Positions 1-6,601 of a stretch of 16,901 nucleotides of DNA are shown in pieces. This DNA is from Segatella salivae DSM 15606 (GTDB lineage Bacteria; Bacteroidota; Bacteroidia; Bacteroidales; Bacteroidaceae). The notes below the pieces were generated by a model. That model did not search any database, was not told where the DNA came from, and was given only the letters and a program-made list of their open reading frames with translations. Location: NCBI RefSeq assembly GCF_000185845.1, contig NZ_GL629647.1, forward strand, positions 2,043,860-2,060,760, given 5' to 3'. Both the position numbers and the translations under genes were made by a program. How positions within the stretch are numbered: position 1 is the stretch's first letter; each line of letters opens with the position of its first letter.

Positions 1-340
1 AAACGTTGTACCTTTGATAGCCCAAGGTTGACGAGCGAAAGCGAAGTCTACCCTGGGTTATTTGCCATTAGCGAGAACAACGCTGTAGGCGTTGTACCTT
101 TTATTCCTCATCATTTTATCGCGGCATTCCAAACAGAAAACGTACAACACCTACGGCGTTGACCTCCACACTACATGCATAACCCAGGGTAGGCTGACGC
201 CAACCCTGGGCTATAAAACGTACAACGCCTTCAGCGTTGAACTGCAAATGCATTATAAAACACGTCGAATGACCATACAATCTGGCTCATTTTACTCGAT
301 GAAATGACGCAAATCATCGTGTGAAATGACGCAAATTGTC
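1..340. repeat. Composite hairpin repeat, copy A (left edge truncated)
   Basis: Two three-hairpin modules stand in mirror order. The left module has a central stem CCCAAGGT (21-28) with ACCCTGGG (50-57), then CAACGC (78-83) with GCGTTG (89-94). The right module has CAACACC (145-151) with GGCGTTG (155-161), CCCAGGGT (183-190) with ACCCTGGG (203-210) and an inner GGC/GCC pair around a TGAC loop, then CAACGC (223-228) with GCGTTG (234-239). The first small hairpin is cut by the window edge. From 241 comes an AT-rich tail in which GAAATGACGCAAAT occurs twice, 22 bp apart (301 and 323). The reverse complement of copy A is nearly identical to copy B at 5141-5395, with more than 60 consecutive matching bases. 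Short frames inside it follow the repeat and are not taken as genes. Confidence 0.9.
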
Positions 341-425
341 GTATGATTAGCATGGAATGACTTTATGGTTTGTTAGCGTCTGGTCAATGTTATCCAGCAA
401 TCAAGGGTGCGATGAGATACAAAAC

Positions 426-465
426 AGGCTCTTGGCAACCATTTTCCATGATGCACCAAGAGCCT
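426..465 (-). terminator. Terminator-like hairpin downstream of the amylase
   Basis: AGGCTCTTGG (426-435) pairs perfectly with CCAAGAGCCT (456-465) over a 20-nt loop. On the minus strand, the direction of the amylase, the stem is followed by TGTTTTGTATC, which fits an intrinsic terminator. T-rich sequence follows on the plus side too, so it may act in both directions. It lies about 235 bp beyond the amylase stop. The loop is longer than usual for a terminator, hence moderate confidence. No gene is supported between 341 and the relic at 527. Confidence 0.5.
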
Positions 466-526
466 TTCTACCTTTATGTTTAAGTTTTATTTACCTTACA
501 ACAACCTCTCTTCTTTCGCAAATATC

Positions 527-697
527 AATGCCGAGAATGGCCAAAAGCGCTGACAATCGCATGGCATTGCTATTGAACCACGTTTGGTTTAACCTTGTTT
601 GCCACGGCACTATCGGCGAGATGATTCCAAGCATTGTGGCGATTTGCTTGTTTATTTGAATCATTTTTATTGCGATTGATGAGGAGATTGTTTCGCA
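527..697 (-). pseudogene. Decayed LuxR/NarL-type helix-turn-helix remnant
   Basis: On the minus strand, starting right after the amylase stop and in another frame, the translation reads ETISSSIAIKMIQINKQIAT then MLGIIS, and further on NSNAMRLSALLAILGI. The order E-x-I-x3-I-A, NKQIATMLGI-S, then N-A-M-x-L-x2-L-A-x2-LGI follows the C-terminal DNA-binding domain of LuxR-family regulators. In that family the consensus is roughly E..VL.LIA.G.SNKEIA..L.IS..TV..H..NI..KL...N....A...A...G. The central T-V-x-x-H segment is not recognisable and about two residues are missing there. No N-terminal regulatory domain precedes it, because that space is the amylase gene. I read it as the 3' scrap of a lost regulator gene. 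A chance resemblance in non-coding DNA is the alternative. Confidence 0.35.
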
Positions 698-699
698 TT

Positions 700-3600
700 T
701 TATTTGATTACAGTTCTTTTTCCGCCTATGATATAGACGCCAGCAGGAGCATTTCGCACTGCCTCTTCCATCGAACCAGCCGACCAAAGGAAATATCCTT
801 GCAGATTATAGACCTTGATTGGTTGTGCCTGTTGTATCATTTCGTGTTCCGGTATGAATGCAGTCTGCCCCTTACTATTATAATATGTGCCACACTTAAA
901 GTCTAAATCTGAGGTCTGTACAGTGCCAACACTGCCTCCTCTGCCACAATTGAAGATAATCTTTGTGTTGTTTGGCAATGGCTTTTGCCCTGTATAAGTC
1001 CATTTCCAGATAGTAAAGCCATCCTTCTTTTGGTCCGTTGGCGTGCAAACTACGCCAGGCCACTGACCGCCTGTATAGTTTTCATTCACATTATCGCCAT
1101 TCCATACCCAGGCATATACCTCATTCCATCCTCTATCATTAATGAAATAAGCGGCACATTCGCCTTGAGGCTGCGGTTGAACTGGCTGTTCTTGAACACC
1201 TGAAGGCTTGGAAACACGATGCAGATTGGCTCCTCCCGCATATTCAAAATAAGTATCTTGCGTAATGTTTAGAATGTCTTTGGTCTGCCCATTGCCGTCA
1301 TTGAGGATGAGATTAAAGGCCTCTTTACCCTCAACAGCAAACGAATACCAGTCTGTTGTGCCTATTCTTGTCTTATTGGTCAGCACCTTTCCCGGCCAGG
1401 CCCCATTGAGTTCGGTGGTAGTTCCGTTTGTTGTTGTCCAGGCATATAACTTAGGTGATGCCGTTGAAGTAGTGTGAACATAGACGGTTATCATGCTGTT
1501 GGGATCTACTTTCTTATAGGTGGCCTCACCATTTGTGGTCTCTTCCTCTCCATCTTGCATGCCTTTGGCTTCCCATTGGATGGTTTTTGTGTCGCCAAAT
1601 CTCATGTCACTGCCGATGGTTATCCGCATATCGCCGTTGATTTCTACTTTATTTCCATTGTCAATCCTATACCATCCACTTGTAGCATCCTTGAGTTTAA
1701 GGTCTATATCGAGCGTTTCTGTACGGAAAGTACAGCCTTCAGGACTCATTTCTACAGCCGGATGAGTCACTGGAGTGGCTTCAACCCAGGTCGTACCCTC
1801 GTCAGTTGCCAACGCACTTTGGTCGGCTTGACCAGGTGTAGTGGCGTAAAGGAATGGACCATCCTCACCAAGCGAGAACGTACCTCCAAGCACATAGACG
1901 CGCGCATTGCCTCTACCTGCACACGAAACGCTTAGTTTTCCGTCATGAACTGTCTTTACATCGCCTGTAACGGCATCCTTATAAGTTCCGTTTTCGATAC
2001 CCGTGAATGTGGCATCTCCATTCATACACACGAGCACATAAGAGTCTACATCGCCCGAAGTGTAGCGTTTCTTCCATGCACGGCCACCATTTGACGAGCA
2101 ACCTTCAGTTGAATATTGCCCCTTTCTCAATGCCGGCACAGCCTGACGAATGCGATTCAAGGCTTGAAGATGACGCGCAAGAGGGTGTTCAAGCGTTTTC
2201 TTTACCTGACCATCTGCTTGGAACAAGCCGAAGTTTTCAGCCGAAACGTTGCCCATTAGATTCTGTCCGTAGTATGCTCTGCCTGTATTTGCAAGCGGAC
2301 CATTAGGTCCTTTGTCGCAAGGAGCACCCGCTTGGAACTCTACTTCCGAGCCATAATAGATGCAAGGAATGCCGCGTAGCAACCACATTACATCCATATT
2401 CTCGGCCCAAGCGGCTGTACCGCCGTTATAACGATTATCAGAATCGGGGCCATAGTCATGCGAATCAACATACACAACGTTCCAAGTGGCGTCGTTATAT
2501 AAGCGATCATTGCCCGTGGCGGTAGTCCAAGCAGACGCATAATTGCCGAAGTTCCAGTGCATAGGAAAGTCAATTACGTTGAAGCCGCTGGCCTCTTTAT
2601 AGTCTGGTTTGTGGTAGTTGTTGCCCTGAAGTAAGGCATTCTCCGAGCTAAAAGCATTGCCGGGCTCTCCTTTATAGTCTGTATACTCAGCCTCACAACT
2701 ATTCCGATTGGTGTCCGAAAAGGTCAAACCTTCGCCTACTGGGAAGTCTTTTCCTTCATATTCTGAAACATCTGAGCTCCAAGGATAAGTCTTTCCACCA
2801 TGCTCACTCGCCCAAGTATAGAAGAAAGGACTAAGGGCTGACTGCCCACGATATACCGGTCCACTGTATCGAGCGCATACTTCTCCGAACATATAAAAGG
2901 GAGTTGGTGTGGTCTGTCCAGCCAAAAGGCGCTTTGAAGCGTATTGTTCGCCGAGGGCTTTGAACTGAGGTATGAACGCTTTATTAAACGTTAGACGAGC
3001 TATATGGCCTGAAGTGTCGATGCGAAATCCATCAACTCCCATCTTAATAAACGACCCATAACACTTCACTAAGTAATTATACACGGCGGGATTCTCGGTA
3101 TTTAAGTCCACACAATCACCCGCTATTTGAGCCCACCAGCGTGTATCGTCGTCCCAATTAAAGTTCCCAAAGTGATGCCAATAATTGTTTTTATCATGGT
3201 TTTTGCCATCAGTGTTCTTCATAAGTGCCAGTCTTCGCTGGTATTGTGCACTCGGATTGAGTTGCGGATAGTCATTACCCAGCAGCTTAAGATTAGGAGA
3301 AAGGCTGTAATCGACACTGCCTTGAGCCGTCACTTTGGTGCTTCTTGTGAAGGTTGGACAAAGGAATGACTCTCCAAAGTTACCCGTATGATTCAACACT
3401 ATGTCAAGAATGATCTTTATTCCCTTAGCATGTGCGGCGTCAATAAGCTTTTGAAAGTCCACATCTTCAGTCGCTCCATCGGCTATTCTGCTTTGATAGC
3501 GACTGTCAACACGTTCAAAACTCATCGCATGATAGCCGTGATAGTCATATCCCGAGGCGTTTTCCACAACGGGAGTAATCCAGATTGACGTGAAGCCTAA

Positions 3601-3873
3601 GGCCTTTATATAGTCTAATTTGTCTATAATACCTTTGAAATCTCCACGCCAACAGGGGTCTTTTGTAGCCTTTTGTTGCTCTTGATTGTCCCAACAGAGC
3701 ACGTTGTTTGACGGATCTCCGTCATAGAAACGCGTCGTCATGAGGAAATAAATGGATTCATCGCGGAAGTCAGTGCGGTTACTTGAAAACGTAACGCCAT
3801 TGTCTGCAGAGGCTAAAAGCGTTGCACTGATAGCACAAAAGAGCAGTAAAGCCCTCATCATATTCATCTTCAT
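700..3873 (-). CDS. Secreted GH13 alpha-amylase with two CBM26-like starch-binding modules and a T9SS-like C-terminus
   Basis: It hydrolyses alpha-1,4 bonds in starch-type glucans, probably at the cell surface or outside the cell. Residues 1-23 form a signal peptide ending ASA. The GH13 barrel spans about 35-600. Conserved regions are visible: DIVLNH (157-162), GVDGFRID with nucleophile Asp286 and His290, the acid/base Glu331 in FGE, and VDSHD with Asp473. A beta-sandwich linker at about 670-790 precedes two modules with the CBM26 pattern YAW...WPG (about 795-885 and 905-1000). The last 40 residues, from IKVYNLQG to APAGVYIIGGKRTVIK, resemble a type A sorting signal of the type IX secretion system. 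At 1057 residues it is much longer than a single-domain amylase because of the C-terminal modules. It stands alone, with no SusC/SusD-like partner beside it. The start chosen gives a complete signal peptide; Met3, Met5 and Met6 are alternatives. Sure of the family, less so of the sorting signal. Confidence 0.95.
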   Translation of the reverse strand: MKMNMMRALLLFCAISATLLASADNGVTFSSNRTDFRDESIYFLMTTRFYDGDPSNNVLCWDNQEQQKATKDPCWRGDFKGIIDKLDYIKALGFTSIWITPVVENASGYDYHGYHAMSFERVDSRYQSRIADGATEDVDFQKLIDAAHAKGIKIILDIVLNHTGNFGESFLCPTFTRSTKVTAQGSVDYSLSPNLKLLGNDYPQLNPSAQYQRRLALMKNTDGKNHDKNNYWHHFGNFNWDDDTRWWAQIAGDCVDLNTENPAVYNYLVKCYGSFIKMGVDGFRIDTSGHIARLTFNKAFIPQFKALGEQYASKRLLAGQTTPTPFYMFGEVCARYSGPVYRGQSALSPFFYTWASEHGGKTYPWSSDVSEYEGKDFPVGEGLTFSDTNRNSCEAEYTDYKGEPGNAFSSENALLQGNNYHKPDYKEASGFNVIDFPMHWNFGNYASAWTTATGNDRLYNDATWNVVYVDSHDYGPDSDNRYNGGTAAWAENMDVMWLLRGIPCIYYGSEVEFQAGAPCDKGPNGPLANTGRAYYGQNLMGNVSAENFGLFQADGQVKKTLEHPLARHLQALNRIRQAVPALRKGQYSTEGCSSNGGRAWKKRYTSGDVDSYVLVCMNGDATFTGIENGTYKDAVTGDVKTVHDGKLSVSCAGRGNARVYVLGGTFSLGEDGPFLYATTPGQADQSALATDEGTTWVEATPVTHPAVEMSPEGCTFRTETLDIDLKLKDATSGWYRIDNGNKVEINGDMRITIGSDMRFGDTKTIQWEAKGMQDGEEETTNGEATYKKVDPNSMITVYVHTTSTASPKLYAWTTTNGTTTELNGAWPGKVLTNKTRIGTTDWYSFAVEGKEAFNLILNDGNGQTKDILNITQDTYFEYAGGANLHRVSKPSGVQEQPVQPQPQGECAAYFINDRGWNEVYAWVWNGDNVNENYTGGQWPGVVCTPTDQKKDGFTIWKWTYTGQKPLPNNTKIIFNCGRGGSVGTVQTSDLDFKCGTYYNSKGQTAFIPEHEMIQQAQPIKVYNLQGYFLWSAGSMEEAVRNAPAGVYIIGGKRTVIK

Positions 3874-3942
3874 AGCGCTTAAATAAAATTAGATTAAACT
3901 GAGAATTAAGTTAGAATTGTTTAGATTTACATCTTATTTGCA

Positions 3943-3950
3943 CAAATATA
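3943..3950 (-). promoter_or_regulatory. Putative -7 element of the amylase promoter
   Basis: On the minus strand this reads TATATTTG, an exact match to the Bacteroidota -7 consensus TAnnTTTG. It lies about 70 bp upstream of the amylase ATG, in an AT-rich leader. I found no -33 TTTG at the ideal spacing, so the promoter may need an activator or be weak. Confidence 0.55.
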
Positions 3951-4006
3951 AGTAGGAAATGGCAAAGTTGTTTTCGCTTTTTCAAACAACATGCAATATT
4001 ATTTGT

Positions 4007-4018
4007 GCAAACGTTTAC
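4007..4018. promoter_or_regulatory. LacI-family operator-like palindrome
   Basis: GCAAACGTTTAC contains the perfect core AAACGTTT flanked by GC and AC. This matches the usual LacI-family operator shape (GCAAACGTTTGC) except at one position. It lies in the divergent region, about 135 bp upstream of the amylase start and about 155 bp upstream of the promoter of the membrane-protein gene. LacI-type regulators commonly control sugar genes, so control of the amylase is a reasonable inference. No regulator gene is present in the window. Confidence 0.35.
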
Positions 4019-4173
4019 CTAATTATCGCGACACAAATCATAAGATTCTGCATCTGCTATCCTATCTGTTTATCACTTAAAAACGGCCGATTCCCAAGCC
4101 TAAATCACGCAGATAGAGAGGCCAACTCTACCATTTTATGAAGTCAAAATACATGTTTTACACCTTCAAACCA

Positions 4174-4202
4174 TTGAAAGTATGAAAATAAATGTAACTT
4201 TG
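4174..4202 (+). promoter_or_regulatory. Putative promoter of the membrane-protein gene
   Basis: TTG at 4174-4176 and TAACTTTG at 4195-4202 are separated by 18 bp. This fits the Bacteroidota vegetative promoter (TTTG and TAnnTTTG, about 19-21 bp apart). It implies a leader of about 55 nt before the ATG at 4264. Confidence 0.55.
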
Positions 4203-4263
4203 TAGCCGTTAATTTGATAGAGAGAGTGAATAAAAAAATATCATTTCATTAAACAATATCCTT

Positions 4264-4908
4264 ATGGAGAGCATCCTTTTTCTTTTATTAATGGCTATCG
4301 GGCCAACCATTATACTCATCGTGGCCTATTATTTTACCTTCAATATTTCGCCAATTCAAACGCTACCCAGCTTCAAAACATTGCGTTTAAGAGCTGTTTT
4401 GAGCATCGAAGTTGCCGCAATTCTGTGTGTAATTACGATAGTGTTTGCCGAGAAATGGTTTCCAGTTTATAAACAGTGGCTATTCAATCACTCTTTACAT
4501 GATATGTTTACATATCGCTTTATGCTACCTTTTGGCGCACTCTTTTGCTGGATTATCTTCGTGATACTCTATGAAAAGCATCATTGGATGCGTCAACATC
4601 CACAACATAGCAGGTTGATTTTCCACCACGAAAACCACATAAAAGATGTTCAAGGCATATCTCTTATCAGTGTAGATGGCGTAAAAGCCGGCCGAGGTGT
4701 ATGCTTATCGTGGATCAATGGCTATTATATTGATGCCGATTCCCACGCTCTTCTTTTTGAAGTTTATACCTCAAGTAAGTTCCGTCAGCCAGCAATCAGA
4801 AATGTACTCTTTACAAAGAAGGTTACCAAACGCTTCTTTCCGGGTAAGACTTACCATGTAAGAGTGAAACGAAATACAATAGTTATTGAGGAGGAAAGTA
4901 GGGAATAA
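4264..4908 (+). CDS. Three-helix membrane protein of unknown function
   Basis: I do not recognise the family. Three hydrophobic helices are predicted by eye at about residues 4-26, 44-63 and 86-103. A charged soluble domain of about 110 residues follows (105-214). The loop after helix 2 is aromatic and basic (KWFPVYKQWLF). The soluble part is rich in His and Arg and ends in short strand-like segments (TYHVRVKRNTIVIEEESRE). It has no signal peptidase site, lipobox or known catalytic motif. It is transcribed divergently from the amylase, with its own promoter-like sequence and no gene downstream, so it is probably monocistronic. The leader before the ATG is AT-rich without a Shine-Dalgarno site, as is usual in this phylum. 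It is probably a real gene, since the frame is long, has sensible composition and starts just after a promoter. Its function is open. Confidence 0.8.
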   Translation: MESILFLLLMAIGPTIILIVAYYFTFNISPIQTLPSFKTLRLRAVLSIEVAAILCVITIVFAEKWFPVYKQWLFNHSLHDMFTYRFMLPFGALFCWIIFVILYEKHHWMRQHPQHSRLIFHHENHIKDVQGISLISVDGVKAGRGVCLSWINGYYIDADSHALLFEVYTSSKFRQPAIRNVLFTKKVTKRFFPGKTYHVRVKRNTIVIEEESRE

Positions 4909-4921
4909 AGCCTCAAGCACA

Positions 4922-5100
4922 GCCCCTTTCAGCCTCACCCCCAGCCCCTCTCCGAAGAGAGAGGGGAGTAGTTACCCCTTGAAATGGAGGGGATTAATTT
5001 GGGGTTAATAGGGGATGGTGATGTCGTTGATAATTAAAGGTAAAACAATTTGCGTCATTTCATCGTGTAAAATACGGCAAATCACACGACCATTTGATGC
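4922..5100 (+). repeat. Repeat modules: C-rich hairpin (G module) plus AT-rich T module
   Basis: CCCCTCTC (4945-4952) pairs perfectly with GAGAGGGG (4959-4966), followed by G-rich runs to about 5015. This C-rich part begins 14 nt after the stop of the membrane-protein gene. It could end its transcript but has no T-tract. The T module (about 5015-5100) contains GTTGATAATTAAAGG, AATTTGCGTCATTTC and AAAATACGGCAAATC, with a small TCGTGT/ACACGA stem. Both modules recur in reverse at 16690-16895, and the T module recurs forward at 5862-5920 and 6250-6345. Confidence 0.8.
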
Positions 5101-5140
5101 ATATTACCGCGTGTAATGACGTAGATTATAATATCATTTA

Positions 5141-5395
5141 AGTTCAACGCTGAAGGCGTTGTACGTTTTATAGCCCAGGGTTGGCGTCAGCCTACCCTGG
5201 GTTATGTGTGTAGTGAGGAGGTCAACGCCGTAGGTGTTGTACTTTTTCTGCGTGGAATGCCGAGATAAAATGCCGAGGAATAAAAGGTACAACGCTTACA
5301 GCGTTGTTGCCACTCACGGCAAACAACCCAGGGTAGCCTTCGCTTTCGCTCGTCAACTCTGGGCTATCAAACGTACAACGCTTACAGCGTTGCGT
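5141..5395. repeat. Composite hairpin repeat, copy B (inverted relative to copy A)
   Basis: Six hairpins lie in mirror order around a linker at about 5240-5289. They are CAACGC (5145-5150) with GCGTTG (5156-5161); CCCAGGGT (5174-5181) with ACCCTGGG (5194-5201); CAACGCC (5223-5229) with GGTGTTG (5233-5239); CAACGCT (5290-5296) with AGCGTTG (5300-5306); CCCAGGGT (5327-5334) with ACTCTGGG (5356-5363); and CAACGCT (5376-5382) with AGCGTTG (5386-5392). The linker holds ATGCCGAG twice. It is the reverse complement of copy A with few differences. The next stretch, 5396-5560, is AT-rich and holds only a lone scrap (CCTACGGCGTTG near 5448) and a short AATGGA/TCCATT stem. I see no gene there. Confidence 0.9.
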
Positions 5396-5562
5396 AGTTG
5401 CAACATTCATAATAGCAAAAACGTTCATTAGAAAATTGACATAATACCTACGGCGTTGCATCATTACAACATCTATAATGGAAGATATATCCATTGGAAT
5501 ATTGTCATATTTTGCTATTTATTTATTCGTATATTGGCATCAATTGTATTATAAAATAAATG

Positions 5563-5920
5563 TTTCAACGCCATCGGTGTTACGTTTTTGATAGCCCAGG
5601 GTTGCCAAACGATAGTGCAGGCTACCCTGGGTTGGCGTATGTGATGTGGGGAACAACGCCATAGGTGTTACGCTTTTTAAGCGTAATCCGCTATGAATCC
5701 CCTCGTTATACCCATGCTTTCACAGAAAAAGCTCAACACCTACGGCGTTGAATCTCCTTGCGAATACTCACCCGGGGTAGGCTCGTTCCTCGCCAACCCC
5801 GGGCTATCAAAAGAACAACTCGTACCGAGTTGCGTGATGAAACAATTGTTAGGGTGACGTTGTTGATTATTAAAGGTAAAACAATTTACATCATTTCATG
5901 CGATGATTTGTTGCTTTTTA
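5563..5920. repeat. Composite hairpin repeat, copy D, with T module
   Basis: Central stems are CCCAGGGT (5595-5602) with ACCCTGGG (5624-5631), and CCCGGGGT (5771-5778) with ACCCCGGG (5796-5803). Flanking stems are CAACGCC/GGTGTTA (5566-5582), CAACGCC/GGTGTTA (5654-5670), CAACACC/GGCGTTG (5734-5750) and CAACTCG/CGAGTTG (5816-5832). The last differs from the usual sequence on both arms yet keeps seven perfect pairs. A T module (about 5862-5920) follows. The same layout repeats about 395 bp to the right as copy E. Confidence 0.88.
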
Positions 5921-5958
5921 CCGCATGAAAGGATGGAAATGGTGTTACAAAATGCACA

Positions 5959-6365
5959 TTTCAACGCCGTAGGTGTTGCGCTTTTGATAGCCCAGGGTTG
6001 CCAAACGATAGTGCAGGCTACCCCGGGTTAGCGTATGTTGTGTGTGGACCAACGCCGTAGGTGTTGTGCTTTTTTGATTAATCCGCCATAAAAGGTTTCA
6101 TTGTTAGCGTACCTTCACAGAAAAAGCTCAACACCTACGGCGTTGAATCCCCTTGCGAACGTTTACCCGGGGTAGGCTCGTTCCTCGCCAACCCCGGGCT
6201 ATCAAAAGAACAACTCGTACCGAGTTGCGAGATGAAATAATTGTGGTGACGATGATGTTGATAATAAAGCGTAAAATGATTTGCGTCATTTCATTGTGTA
6301 AAATACGGCAAATCATATGGTCATTTGATGCATTTTGCAGGCCCGTTTGCCTCAAATCATTTTAC
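5959..6365. repeat. Composite hairpin repeat, copy E, tandem with D
   Basis: Stems are CAACGCC/GGTGTTG (5962-5978), CCCAGGGT (5991-5998) with ACCCCGGG (6020-6027), CAACGCC/GGTGTTG (6050-6066), CAACACC/GGCGTTG (6129-6145), CCCGGGGT (6166-6173) with ACCCCGGG (6191-6198), and CAACTCG/CGAGTTG (6211-6227). A T module (about 6250-6345) follows. Matching points in D and E are 395-396 bp apart, and the right halves are nearly identical, so this looks like a tandem duplication. The left central stem has one unpaired position, as if only one arm had changed. Confidence 0.88.
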
Positions 6366-6425
6366 CTTTAATGTGTAACAACGTTGTCATTGGAAATACC
6401 CTGATTCATAACTTGATACAGTCTG

Positions 6426-6488
6426 TCCCCTTGCTTTTATGACTTGGATGAGGAACGATCCTGTGACGGGTAGGCGTTTGCAAGGGGA
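6426..6488. other. Unexplained long-stem structure, possible small RNA
   Basis: TCCCCTTGC (6426-6434) pairs perfectly with GCAAGGGGA (6480-6488) across 45 nt. Inside, GGAT (6446-6449) can pair with ATCC (6458-6461). It has no open frame of note, no tRNA features, and is not part of the composite repeats. It could be a small RNA, part of an extended terminator, or a mobile-repeat scrap. Confidence 0.25.
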
Positions 6489-6503
6489 TGATAGCATAAA
6501 ACA

Positions 6504-6540
6504 ATTTGTCCGAGCACATGACTGATGTGGTCGGACAAAT
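6504..6540 (-). terminator. Likely intrinsic terminator of the four-gene operon
   Basis: ATTTGTCCGA (6504-6513) pairs perfectly with TCGGACAAAT (6531-6540). Inside, CACAT (6515-6519) pairs with ATGTG (6525-6529) over a 5-nt loop. On the minus strand the stem is followed by TGTTTTATGC, which is T-rich. It lies about 60 bp past the stop of the last operon gene. Confidence 0.6.
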
Positions 6541-6565
6541 CAAAGAGAGCGTGATGAAAGGATGA

Positions 6566-6587
6566 AGGCAAAGAAAAGGCTTTGCCT
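6566..6587 (-). terminator. Second hairpin just after the operon stop codon
   Basis: AGGCAAAG (6566-6573) pairs perfectly with CTTTGCCT (6580-6587) over a 6-nt loop, 14 nt past the stop of the peptidase gene. On the minus strand it is followed by TCATCCTTTC, a poor T-tract. It may protect the 3' end of the mRNA or assist the stronger hairpin at 6504-6540. Confidence 0.4.
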
Positions 6588-6601
6588 ATGCTGGTTGTTT
6601 A

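Noticed and set aside
92..307. Small open frames inside the composite repeats (also 5222-5494 and 6128-6371)
   Set aside because: They follow the repeated hairpins, run on both strands and have no signal, domain or leader typical of a gene. Repeat sequence explains them.
357..659. Plus-strand 100-codon frame downstream of the amylase
   Set aside because: It runs through the terminator hairpin and opposite the LuxR-like remnant; its composition is unlike a real protein and it has no recognisable motif.
1474..1935. Long plus-strand frame within the amylase gene
   Set aside because: It is the antisense shadow of a well-supported gene with clear domains.
700..3873. Sus-type starch utilisation locus
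   Set aside because: No SusC/SusD-like pair, SusR-type regulator or second glycosidase adjoins the amylase. The TonB receptor at 11679-14492 is in a different operon about 8 kb away, and its lipoprotein is not SusD-like.
1..5395. Composite transposon or insertion sequence carrying the amylase
   Set aside because: The flanking inverted copies contain no transposase and other copies lie outside. No target-site duplication could be shown.
5141..6365. CRISPR array
   Set aside because: Units are about 250-395 bp, occur in both orientations and have no short uniform repeats with unique spacers. No cas gene is present.
6426..6488. tRNA
   Set aside because: The long outer stem looked tRNA-like, but there is no seven-base anticodon loop pattern, no TTC-type T loop and no matching arms.
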